DNA of 64,000 nucleotides from Demequina zhanjiangensis (GTDB taxonomy: Bacteria; Actinomycetota; Actinomycetes; Actinomycetales; Demequinaceae), in assembly GCF_030418315.1 (NCBI RefSeq), contig NZ_JAUHPV010000002.1, forward strand, positions 310,001 to 374,000. Direction: 5' to 3'. Under the pieces are notes generated by a model. That model was not told where the DNA came from and ran no database searches. It was given only the letters and a program-made list of their open reading frames with translations. Positions 50,123 through 57,904 of the stretch are shown in pieces (position 1 is the stretch's first letter; each line of letters begins with the position of its first letter). The translations under genes were made by a program, and so were the position numbers.

Positions 50123-52389
50123 AGTTCACCGACGGGTTCTGGATGCGCCGTCCCGGCGTCACCGCCCACTACGGCCAGGAGGCGTACGACGTGTGGGCGG
50201 AGGGCTCCGTCCTCACGGCCTACGCACCGACCAAGCGCATCGTGGGCCGTGGCGACACGCTCAACCTGCCGATGCTCACCGTCACCCTGTCCTCCCCGCT
50301 CGAGGGGATCGTCAAGGTGCGGATCGACCACCACCAGGGCGGTCACCCTCACCGGGGCTTCGCGCTCCCGGGCTCGCAGGGCGAGATCGGCGAGGTGGTC
50401 GTGGACGACGAGGGCGGCACGCTGACCTCGGGCGCGATCACTGCCCGCGTGAGCAAGGGCGCACCCTGGAAGCTCGACTTCGAGGTCGACGGGAAGCGCG
50501 TCACCGGTTCGGGTCACAAGTCGCTCGGCTACATCGAGCTGGGCAAGGAGTCGACGGTCACCGCGGAGCCCGCAGGCCTCGTGGGCTACAGCCCTGACGG
50601 CATGGCTCCGCACTCGACGTACGTGCACGAGCAGCTCGACCTTGACGTCGCGGAGACGATCTACGGTCTGGGCGAGCGCTTCGGCACGTTCGTGAAGAAC
50701 GGCCAGACCGTGGACATGTGGAACGCCGATGGCGGCACCAGCTCGGAGCAGGCGTACAAGAACATCCCGTTCTACCTGTCCTCCAAGGGCTATGGCGTGC
50801 TCGTCAACCACCCGGAGCACGTGAGCTTCGAGGTCGGCTCGGAGGCCGTGGAGCGCGTCCAGTTCTCCACCGCGGGCGAGTCGCTCGAGTACTTCGTGAT
50901 CGCGGGGCCGACGCCGGCTGACGTGATCCGCCGCTACACCGAGTTGTCGGGCCGCCCGCCGCGCGTGCCGGCCTGGTCGTTCGGCCTGTGGCTCACCACG
51001 TCGTTCACGACCGAGTACGACGAGGAGACCGTGAACTCCTTCGTGGATGGCATGGCGGAGCGGGACATCCCGCTGTCCGTCTTCCACTACGACTGCTTCT
51101 GGATGCGCGAGTTCAACTGGACCGACGGCGTCTGGGACGAGCGGGTCTTCCCCGACCCCGACCTGATGCTCAAGCGCATGCACGAGGACAAGGGCCTGCA
51201 CGTCTCGGCCTGGATCAACCCGTACATCGCGCAGCGCGGCAAGATGTTCCGCGAGGGCGTCGAGGGCGGCTACCTGGTCAAGCGGGCCGACGGCACCGTC
51301 TGGCAGTGGGACCAGTGGCAGGCCGGCATGGCGCTCGTGGACTTCACGAACCCCGAGGCGACGGCCTGGTTCCAGGAGTTCGTCCGCACCCTCGTGCGCC
51401 AGGGAGTCGACGCCATCAAGACCGACTTCGGTGAGCGCATCCCCACCGACGTGGTCTGGCACGACGGCACCGACCCGATGACCATGCACAACCTCTACAC
51501 GCAGCTGTACAACGAGGCCGTGTTCGAGGTGCTCAAGGAGGAGAAGGGCGAGGGCGAGGCAGTCCTGTTCGCCCGCTCCGCGACCGCTGGCGGTCAGACG
51601 ATGCCGGTGCACTGGGGCGGCGACAACTCGTCGTCCTACGTGTCGATGGCGGAGTCGCTGCGCGGCGGCCTCTCGCTGCTGTCGTCGGGCTTCGGCTACT
51701 GGAGCCACGACATCGGCGGCTTCGAGGGCACCCCCGACGCGGGTGTGTTCAAGCGCTGGCTCGCGTTCGGGCTCATGTCCTCGCACTCGCGTCTGCACGG
51801 CTCGTCGAGCTACCGCGTGCCGTGGGCCTTCGACGACGAGGCGGTGGACGTGGCCCGCACGTTCACCAAGCTCAAGCTGTCGCTCATGCCGTACCTGTTC
51901 CGCACGTCGGCGCAGACGGCCGAGTCGGGCCTGCCCATGATGCGCCCCATGTTCATGGCGTTCCCGGGAGACCCGGCCACGCAGCACCTGGACCGGCAGT
52001 ACATGCTGGGCGACGACCTGCTCGTCGCGCCGGTGTTCTCCGAGTCTGGCGAGGTCATGTTCTACCTGCCTGAGGGCACGTGGACGTCGCTGCTCACGGG
52101 CGAGAAGGTGCAGGGCGGACGCTGGGTCGCTGAGACCCACGGCTTCGAGTCGATGCCGCTGTACGTCCGCGAGGGCGCCGTGATCCCGCGCGGCACCCGC
52201 ACCGACCGTCCGGACTACGACTTCCTGGAGGAGGTCGAGCTGCACGTCTACCCGGGACCCGACGGCGAGCGCACCGTGGTGCTCGAGTCGGCCTCCGGCG
52301 AGGTCGACACCGTGAAGGTCACCGTGGGCGACGGCGTCGCGACCGCGGTGTCCACGTCGGGCCGCACGTACACGGCGACGGTGGTCTGA
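50119..52389 (+). CDS. yicI: Alpha-xylosidase, glycoside hydrolase family 31 (YicI type)
   Basis: 756-residue cytoplasmic enzyme releasing alpha-linked xylose, for example from isoprimeverose. The N-terminal beta-sandwich (1-270) precedes the barrel with RVPAWSFGLWLTTSFTTEYDEE and VFHYDCFWMREFNWTDGVWDERVFPDP. The nucleophile is Asp436 in IKTDFGERIPTDVVW and the acid/base Asp502 in HWGGDNSSSY. These are the YicI-subfamily forms rather than the alpha-glucosidase ones. It is last in the LacI-controlled operon, overlapping the permease gene by 4 bp. Confidence 0.95.
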   Translation: MKFTDGFWMRRPGVTAHYGQEAYDVWAEGSVLTAYAPTKRIVGRGDTLNLPMLTVTLSSPLEGIVKVRIDHHQGGHPHRGFALPGSQGEIGEVVVDDEGGTLTSGAITARVSKGAPWKLDFEVDGKRVTGSGHKSLGYIELGKESTVTAEPAGLVGYSPDGMAPHSTYVHEQLDLDVAETIYGLGERFGTFVKNGQTVDMWNADGGTSSEQAYKNIPFYLSSKGYGVLVNHPEHVSFEVGSEAVERVQFSTAGESLEYFVIAGPTPADVIRRYTELSGRPPRVPAWSFGLWLTTSFTTEYDEETVNSFVDGMAERDIPLSVFHYDCFWMREFNWTDGVWDERVFPDPDLMLKRMHEDKGLHVSAWINPYIAQRGKMFREGVEGGYLVKRADGTVWQWDQWQAGMALVDFTNPEATAWFQEFVRTLVRQGVDAIKTDFGERIPTDVVWHDGTDPMTMHNLYTQLYNEAVFEVLKEEKGEGEAVLFARSATAGGQTMPVHWGGDNSSSYVSMAESLRGGLSLLSSGFGYWSHDIGGFEGTPDAGVFKRWLAFGLMSSHSRLHGSSSYRVPWAFDDEAVDVARTFTKLKLSLMPYLFRTSAQTAESGLPMMRPMFMAFPGDPATQHLDRQYMLGDDLLVAPVFSESGEVMFYLPEGTWTSLLTGEKVQGGRWVAETHGFESMPLYVREGAVIPRGTRTDRPDYDFLEEVELHVYPGPDGERTVVLESASGEVDTVKVTVGDGVATAVSTSGRTYTATVV

Positions 52390-52443
52390 CCAGCACCGTC
52401 CCACACCCTCAAGGGGAGCCCGCATCGCCTCCCCTGAACGAAG

Positions 52444-52477
52444 AGGAGCCCCCGGCCCGCTTGGGCCGGGGGCTCCT
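52444..52477 (+). terminator. Terminator of the alpha-xyloside operon
   Basis: A 15-bp perfect stem (52444-52458 with 52463-52477) with a GCTT loop, about 55 nt after the GH31 stop. Confidence 0.85.
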
Positions 52478-52524
52478 TCATGTGGGGCGCAGGCATGGGA
52501 AAGGTGCAGCGACCCGCCCCTCGG

Positions 52525-52530
52525 TACGCT
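52525..52530 (+). promoter_or_regulatory. -10 box of metZ, leaderless
   Basis: TACGCT ends 6 nt before the ATG at 52537, with no ribosome binding site. Confidence 0.5.
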
Positions 52531-52536
52531 GACCCC

Positions 52537-53754
52537 ATGACCGCCGACGACGTCCCCGCGTTCCGACCCGACACCCTCGCCGTGCGCGCAGGACAGCACC
52601 GCACCCCGTTCGACGAGATGGCGGAGCCGATCTTCCTCACCCAGGGGTACATCTACCCGACGGCCGCGGAGGCGGAGGCGGCGTTCGCCGGCGAGATCCA
52701 GCGCTACCAGTACTCGCGGTACGCCAACCCGACGGTGACGATGTTCGAGGAGCGGCTCGCCGCGATCGAGGGCGCCGAGGACTGCTTCGCGACCGCGACG
52801 GGCATGGCGGCGGTCTTCGTCTCCATGGCGTCGATCCTCAAGTCAGGCTCGCGCCTTGTCGCCTCCCGCGCGTTGTTCGGCTCGTCGATCAACGTGTTCG
52901 ACGAGTACTTCACGGGCTGGGACATCGCCGTCGACTACGTGGACGCCACGGACCCTGCCGACTGGGAGCGCGCGCTGGCCACCCCGGCCGACGCGATCTA
53001 CCTCGAGTCGCCCACCAACCCCATGCAGGACGTCGTCGACATCCCACACGTGGCGGCCCTGGCCAAGAAGGCGGGCGCCCTGCTGATCGTGGACAACGTG
53101 TTCGCGACCCCGATCGGCCAGAAGCCGCTCGAGCTCGGCGCCGACGCTGTCGTGTACTCGGCCACGAAGCACATCGATGGCCAGGGTCGCGTGCTCGGAG
53201 GTGCTGTGCTCGGAGGCGCCGAGTACGTGGACAAGGTGCGCCAGATGGTGCGCAACATCGGCGCGACCATCTCGCCGTTCAACGCCTGGGTGCTCGGCAA
53301 GTCCCTTGAGACCCTCCCGATCCGTGTGAAGGCCCAGTCCGCGTCGGCCCTGGAGCTCGCTGGCTGGCTCGAGGCGCACCCCAAGGTCGCGGTCGCCCGC
53401 TACCCGCTTCTGCCGTCGCACCCCCAGCACGAGCTGGCGGCGCGGCAGATGACGCTCGGCGGGACGCTCGTCACGATCGACATCGCCTTCCCCGAGGGCG
53501 TGGACCCGCACGGGGACGAGGCGAAGGCCGCCGCCTTCCGCTTCATGGACGCGCTCAAGGTCATCGACATCTCGAACAACCTGGGCGACGCCAAATCGAT
53601 CGCCACACACCCCGCCACGACCACGCATCGCAAGCTGGGCCCTGAGGGACGTGCGAAGGTGGGGATGTCCGCCGCGACGGTGCGCCTCAGCATCGGGCTG
53701 GAGGACGTCGAGGACCTGCGCGCGGATCTGGAGCAGGCGCTCGCAGCAGTCTGA
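52537..53754 (+). CDS. metZ: O-succinylhomoserine sulfhydrylase
   Basis: 405-residue PLP enzyme of the Cys/Met metabolism family, forming homocysteine from O-succinylhomoserine and sulfide. It has TLAVRAGQHRTPFDEMAEPIFLTQGYIYPTAAEAE at the start, YSRYANPTVTMFEERLAAIEGAE, and the PLP-Lys211 in VYSATKHIDGQGRVLGGAV. HIDGQGR and the GYIYP opening point to MetZ rather than cystathionine gamma-synthase. The C-terminal blocks NLGDAKSIATHPATTTH and VRLSIGLEDVEDL are standard. It is separate from the upstream operon. Confidence 0.92.
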   Translation: MTADDVPAFRPDTLAVRAGQHRTPFDEMAEPIFLTQGYIYPTAAEAEAAFAGEIQRYQYSRYANPTVTMFEERLAAIEGAEDCFATATGMAAVFVSMASILKSGSRLVASRALFGSSINVFDEYFTGWDIAVDYVDATDPADWERALATPADAIYLESPTNPMQDVVDIPHVAALAKKAGALLIVDNVFATPIGQKPLELGADAVVYSATKHIDGQGRVLGGAVLGGAEYVDKVRQMVRNIGATISPFNAWVLGKSLETLPIRVKAQSASALELAGWLEAHPKVAVARYPLLPSHPQHELAARQMTLGGTLVTIDIAFPEGVDPHGDEAKAAAFRFMDALKVIDISNNLGDAKSIATHPATTTHRKLGPEGRAKVGMSAATVRLSIGLEDVEDLRADLEQALAAV

Positions 53755-53784
53755 CCCCACCACCGCACAAGACGAGGAGGAGCG

Positions 53785-54249
53785 TTGAGCAAGGCTTCGG
53801 AGACGACCCTCCATGTCCGCGAGCGCGCCCTCACGGCCCCTGCCGCCGACTACGGCGCGCCTGCGGACGCCGAGGCGTGGCTCGCGGGGATGGACATCGC
53901 GTTCCCCGACGTGGCGATCACCCTCATCTGCGGGTGGGACGGCACCACGTCGCTGCTCATGAGCACCGGGGGCGGCATCGTCGGTGCGGGCAGCCACGAA
54001 GGGGTCGAGCGCGCGGCGCGGAGCTTCGTCTCCGAGGCGGGCGCGTGGGTCGACGAGATGCTGCCGCTGCCCGAGGACCTCTCCTACCCCGAGATGGGTC
54101 GGGTCCGCTTCTTCATCCGTCGCGGCGACCGTTGCGTCGTGGGCGAGGCCTCGGATCTGGAGCTGTCCGAGGGCCGGCACGATCTGGCCGGGCTCTACGA
54201 GCTCGCGCAGATCGTCGTGACCCAGGTGAGGCGCAGCGCGCGCGGCTGA
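53785..54249 (+). CDS. Hypothetical protein
   Basis: 154 residues from a TTG start with GAGGAGG about 5 nt upstream. It is a soluble acidic protein with an alpha/beta pattern: WLAGMDIAFPDVAITLICGWDGTTSLLMSTGGGIVGAGSHEGVERAARSF and PEMGRVRFFIRRGDRCVVGEASDLELSEGRHDLAGLYELAQIVVTQ. I recognise no domain. It is 30 nt after metZ and 48 nt before the first anchored-protein gene, so it may belong to either. Confidence 0.7.
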   Translation: MSKASETTLHVRERALTAPAADYGAPADAEAWLAGMDIAFPDVAITLICGWDGTTSLLMSTGGGIVGAGSHEGVERAARSFVSEAGAWVDEMLPLPEDLSYPEMGRVRFFIRRGDRCVVGEASDLELSEGRHDLAGLYELAQIVVTQVRRSARG

Positions 54250-54283
54250 ACCCCCTGCTCTTGCGGGGCCCTCGCACCTCCAC

Positions 54284-54289
54284 TACGTT
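54284..54289 (+). promoter_or_regulatory. Possible leaderless -10 box before the first PrsW cassette
   Basis: TACGTT ends 7 nt before the ATG at 54297. Confidence 0.4.
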
Positions 54290-54296
54290 CCCAGTC

Positions 54297-54890
54297 ATGG
54301 GAGACAATGCAGCCGCCCCAGACGGCTCCACCGCGCCACCCGCTCGCTCCCTCGCGGAGCGCCTCGTCCCGGCCCCGTCGTGGCCCGGCGCACTGCTCGT
54401 GCTCGCCCTGTCGCTGGGCCTGATCCTCGGACTGCCTGCACTCGCGACCACGATGCACGGAGGCGGGTATCCCGCCGACGAGCCGTTCGAGGCCGCGCCT
54501 GGGCTCCAGGTCACGGTCGCCGAGGGCTGGGAGTACGACGACAGCAGCGGGATCTTCTACACCTTCACCCGGGCAGGCGCGACGCTGGTGCTCGTGCCCG
54601 CGGTCGGCTCTGACCAGAGCGTTGAGGAGGCGCTTCAGGTCAGCACCGATGCGCTCGAGCAGTCGAGCTATCTGGTCACCGACCCTCAGACCTTCACGAC
54701 CGACGCAGGCGACAGCGGCATGGTCGTCTCCGGTCACTCCGACACCGAGGCATCGGCCACCTGGATCATCGAGCATGACGGCGGCCAGGCCACGTTCCTG
54801 CTCACCGGGCCCGACTCGACCTTCTCCGAGACCTACGAGGCGGCCGACGCTCTCGTGCAGACCGCCGTCGTCCTGGAGGTGACCGAGTGA
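54297..54890 (+). CDS. Membrane-anchored extracytoplasmic protein, cassette copy A
   Basis: 197 residues. A Pro/Ala-rich cytoplasmic start is followed by one helix (PGALLVLALSLGLILGLPALA) and an extracytoplasmic domain of about 140 residues: LQVTVAEGWEYDDSSGIFYTFTRAGATLVLVPA, then QTFTTDAGDSGMVVSGHSD and WIIEHDGGQATFLLTGPDSTF. It is clearly homologous to the protein at 56109. I recognise no named family. It overlaps the PrsW gene (GTGA), so the two products are made together and the protein may be a substrate or partner of that protease. Confidence 0.78.
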   Translation: MGDNAAAPDGSTAPPARSLAERLVPAPSWPGALLVLALSLGLILGLPALATTMHGGGYPADEPFEAAPGLQVTVAEGWEYDDSSGIFYTFTRAGATLVLVPAVGSDQSVEEALQVSTDALEQSSYLVTDPQTFTTDAGDSGMVVSGHSDTEASATWIIEHDGGQATFLLTGPDSTFSETYEAADALVQTAVVLEVTE

Positions 54891-56029
54891 GCACGCCAGC
54901 CGCCTTCGTCGCGCCCCGCACACGGAGCGCTTTCGATCCCCGCTCGCTCGTCTTCTGGGTAGGCGTCGGCCTGCTGATCTACGGGATAGTGCAGGCAGGA
55001 TCGCACGTGGCCATCTCCTTGCTGAGTGCGCCCGTGCCAGGCGCCTTCGCGCTGCTCCTCTGGTCCGGGTACGCCGCCGCCGTCCTCGCGCTCATCCAGC
55101 GCTTCGCCGCCTTCGAGCGACGGCCCGCTCTCTCGATCGCGATGGCGTTCGTCTGGGGAGGCTTCATCGCCACCGGCATCGGCACGGTCGCTGCACCGGC
55201 CGCTCACTCCATCGCCGCCGACCTGGTCGGCGCCGACAACGGCTGGGCGACCGCAATCGGAGCCGGAGCGGTCGAGGAGCCTCTCAAGATGCTGGGCCTG
55301 GTCGCGCTCGCGCTGATCCCCGGGGCGCGCATCCGCTCAGCGGCCGACGGCCTGTTCTACGGCGCGATCATCGGACTCGGCTTCGAGGTGGTCGAGTCGT
55401 TCCTGTACTCCACCCAGTGGGAGGTGTCAGGCACCAGCTTCTCCACCATCGTCCTCTACCTGTTCCTGCGAGGGTTCGTCGGCGGGCTCGCCTCGCATCC
55501 CACCTACTCGGCGATCGCGGGAGCCGGCGTGGGCTACTTCTTCGGCTCGACGGCGAGCGCGATCAAACGGTGGGCCGTGATGCTCGGCACGCTCCTCCTC
55601 GCGATCGTGCTGCATATCTTCTTCGACTCGCCGCTGCTCGAGTTCGACAACCCGCTGCCGTCCACGGCCATCAAGAGCATCCCCGTCATCATCCTCGCGC
55701 TCATCATCGTGCGGATCGTGCGCGGCAAGCAGCGCAAGGCCCTCGAGGCGGGTGCCCGCGACGTGGTTCCTGATGAGCTGGTGAGCCCCGCGGACTTCGA
55801 GTCGCTGAGGACGCGCAAGGCCCGCAAGCAGGCCGTCAAGGCGATGAAGAAGGAGCATGGGCGCAAGGCCGCGCGAGCGCTCACGGGAGTGCAGCGCGCC
55901 CAGCTCGACCTTCTGGTCTCCGCACTCGACGATGGCATGGAGTCAGTCGAGGCGCGCGCGGCGTGGCAGCGTCTCTATGACGCACAGCAGGGGCTTCGGG
56001 AACACATGCCGACGGCCGCGACCGGCTGA
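54887..56029 (+). CDS. PrsW-family intramembrane metalloprotease, cassette copy A
   Basis: 380 residues with about eight helices. The PrsW motifs are AGAVEEPLKML with Glu130-Glu131, the GLFYGAIIGLGFEVVESFLYS block, a His in LASHPTYSAIAGAGVGYFFG and VLHIFFDSP. The Glu pair and these histidines are the expected metal site inside the membrane. Beyond residue 285 is a long basic cytoplasmic tail (LRTRKARKQAVKAMKKEHGRKAARALTGVQRAQLDLLVSALDDG) not needed for the protease fold. GTG start overlapping the anchored-protein gene. Confidence 0.88.
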   Translation: MSTPAAFVAPRTRSAFDPRSLVFWVGVGLLIYGIVQAGSHVAISLLSAPVPGAFALLLWSGYAAAVLALIQRFAAFERRPALSIAMAFVWGGFIATGIGTVAAPAAHSIAADLVGADNGWATAIGAGAVEEPLKMLGLVALALIPGARIRSAADGLFYGAIIGLGFEVVESFLYSTQWEVSGTSFSTIVLYLFLRGFVGGLASHPTYSAIAGAGVGYFFGSTASAIKRWAVMLGTLLLAIVLHIFFDSPLLEFDNPLPSTAIKSIPVIILALIIVRIVRGKQRKALEAGARDVVPDELVSPADFESLRTRKARKQAVKAMKKEHGRKAARALTGVQRAQLDLLVSALDDGMESVEARAAWQRLYDAQQGLREHMPTAATG

Positions 56030-56108
56030 CAGTCGCGGCACCTCCGCGGGGTTACGCTGGCTCCAAGTTTCCGACCCAGGCCGGCTTCGAACGCGAGGAG
56101 TGTGACCC

Positions 56109-56696
56109 ATGTTCCTCGCCGAGACCGGCCCCACCGGCCGGATCCCCTTGGCGATCCGCTTGGTCGGCAGGAACGGCGTGGCGGGGGCGGTCATCGTCGG
56201 CCTGATCGCCCTGGTCTACCTGGTGGGGATCCCTGCGCTCGACGCCGCGCTCCGCGGGCCCGCGATCGACGCGTCGAGGGTGACCTCGTCCAGCGGCATC
56301 AGCGTCGTCCCGCCCGAGGGGTGGGCGTACGACCCCGACTCCGAGACGTTCCAGGTCTTCACCCAGGCCGGCGCGACGATCATCGTGGCCCCGGCGCTCC
56401 CGTCGGACGGGACGCTTGAGGAGGCGGTGGCGCCCACGCAGGAGCAGCTCGCGTCCGATGAAGGCGGCCAGTGGGTGGTCAGCGAGCCTCAGTACTTCAC
56501 CACGCGCGCGGGCGACCGGGCGGTCCTGCTCGCCGCGCAGAACCCGACCGACGCGCAGCTGCTGTGGATCGTCGAGCACGAGGGTTGGCACGTGCGGGTC
56601 GTCATGAACGCGCCCGCGGCATCGCTCGAGACAGCGTTCGGCTCCGCGCAGGAGCTCGTCGAGTCGATGCGGATCCAGCCGGGCGGTGCGCCGTGA
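56109..56696 (+). CDS. Membrane-anchored extracytoplasmic protein, cassette copy B
   Basis: 195 residues. One N-terminal helix (VAGAVIVGLIALVYLVGIPAL) leads to a domain homologous to that of 54297: ISVVPPEGWAYDPDSETFQVFTQAGATIIVAPALPSDGTLEEAV, then EPQYFTTRAGDRAVLLAAQNPTDAQLLWIVEHEGWHVRVVMN. The conserved skeleton EGWxYDxxSxxFxxFTxAGAT and PQxFTTxAGD defines the family here. GAGGAG precedes the ATG. The stop overlaps the second PrsW gene (GTGA). Confidence 0.78.
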   Translation: MFLAETGPTGRIPLAIRLVGRNGVAGAVIVGLIALVYLVGIPALDAALRGPAIDASRVTSSSGISVVPPEGWAYDPDSETFQVFTQAGATIIVAPALPSDGTLEEAVAPTQEQLASDEGGQWVVSEPQYFTTRAGDRAVLLAAQNPTDAQLLWIVEHEGWHVRVVMNAPAASLETAFGSAQELVESMRIQPGGAP

Positions 56697-57904
56697 TCGC
56701 CCCGCGCACCGCGTCGGCCATCGATGTCCGGTCGCCCGTGATGTGGGTGGGCGCGGCGCTCTTCCTCATCGGCGCTGTCCGGCTCCTGCCCGCGGTGTTC
56801 AGGTCGCTGACCGAGGCTCCGGGACCCGGGCTGCTGGCCTTCACCCTGTGGTCGGCATACGGGATCGTCGGCGCGCTGCTGATCTACAGGTTCGAGATGT
56901 TCGAGCGTCGGTCGCTGCGCACGACTGCGGTGGCTTTCGTGAGTGGGCTGGTGCTGGTGCCCGGCATCGCGATGGTCGCGTCGCCCGCCCTGCACGGAAT
57001 CCTGGTGTCGTTGCGTGGATCGGCGTCCGACTGGGACTCCGCCATCGCCGCTCCGCTCGTCGAGGAGCCGCTCAAGCTGCTCGTCGTGCTCGCGCTCGCG
57101 CTGATCCCCGGCGCCCGCATGCGTTCCGCCTCGGACGGCCTGTTCTTCGGCGTCATGGTGGGCCTCGGCTTCCAAGTCACCGAGAACTTCCTGTACTCGA
57201 CGCAGTGGTCAGCCCAGGGCGCCGACCCGCAGCTCGTGCTCCAGACGTTCATCCTCCGCGGCTTCGTCACGGGCCTGTGGTCGCATGCGACATACGCCGC
57301 GATCACCGGCGCCGCGATCGGCTACTTCTTCGGCTCGACCCGCGACCTCAGGACCAGGTCGCTCGTGCTCGCCTTCGCACTAGGCGCGGCGATGCTGCTC
57401 CACGGGTTCTTCAACTCGCCGCTGCTGCAGCTGGGCGTGGTGCCGTCGGCCATCCTGAAGGGCATCCCCGTGCTCCTGCTGGGGCTCGCGACGCTGCGGT
57501 GGGTCCACATGCGCGAACGGCGCGCGCTCCGTGCCGACGCCCGCGACCTCGTCCCCGACGAGCACGTCAGCCCGGATGACTTCGACGGCCTCGTGACGAG
57601 GCGTGTGCGACGACGCAACCGCAGGATCATGACCGACAGGTTCGGCCCGACGGCAGCGCTCGCCTTCGCTCGCCTGCAGCGCGCTCAGCTCGACACCCTC
57701 ATCACCGCGCACGACGACGGCGTGGGTTCCGCGCGTTACGTTCAGGCGGTCCAGGAGCTCAGGTTCGCGAAGAAGGATCTGCGCGCCGAGGTCGAGGCCG
57801 CAGCGGCCGCGCAGCCGCCCGCGATGGCTGGGGGCCCTGGCGGCGCGACGCCTCCCGATCCGGAGACGCCGCCCGCCGGTCAGCGGCCCGCTGGCGAACG
57901 GTAG
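56693..57904 (+). CDS. PrsW-family intramembrane metalloprotease, cassette copy B
   Basis: 403 residues, a paralogue of 54887. It has APLVEEPLKLLVVLALALIPGARMRSASDGLFFG (Glu124-Glu125), GLGFQVTENFLYSTQWS, LWSHATYAAITGAAIGYFFGS and LLHGFFNSP. The basic tail is shared as VPDEHVSPDDFDGLVTRRVRRRNRRIM and FARLQRAQLDTLITAHDDG, then a Pro/Ala-rich end. GTG start. Its last 25 bp overlap the 3' end of the convergent copper ATPase gene. Confidence 0.88.
   Translation: MIAPRTASAIDVRSPVMWVGAALFLIGAVRLLPAVFRSLTEAPGPGLLAFTLWSAYGIVGALLIYRFEMFERRSLRTTAVAFVSGLVLVPGIAMVASPALHGILVSLRGSASDWDSAIAAPLVEEPLKLLVVLALALIPGARMRSASDGLFFGVMVGLGFQVTENFLYSTQWSAQGADPQLVLQTFILRGFVTGLWSHATYAAITGAAIGYFFGSTRDLRTRSLVLAFALGAAMLLHGFFNSPLLQLGVVPSAILKGIPVLLLGLATLRWVHMRERRALRADARDLVPDEHVSPDDFDGLVTRRVRRRNRRIMTDRFGPTAALAFARLQRAQLDTLITAHDDGVGSARYVQAVQELRFAKKDLRAEVEAAAAAQPPAMAGGPGGATPPDPETPPAGQRPAGER

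Noticed and set aside
49756-52599. Open frame of 947 codons on the minus strand opposite the GH31 gene
   Set aside because: It lies antisense to an alpha-xylosidase with both catalytic residues; its product is low-complexity Arg/Val/His-rich sequence caused by high-GC third positions.
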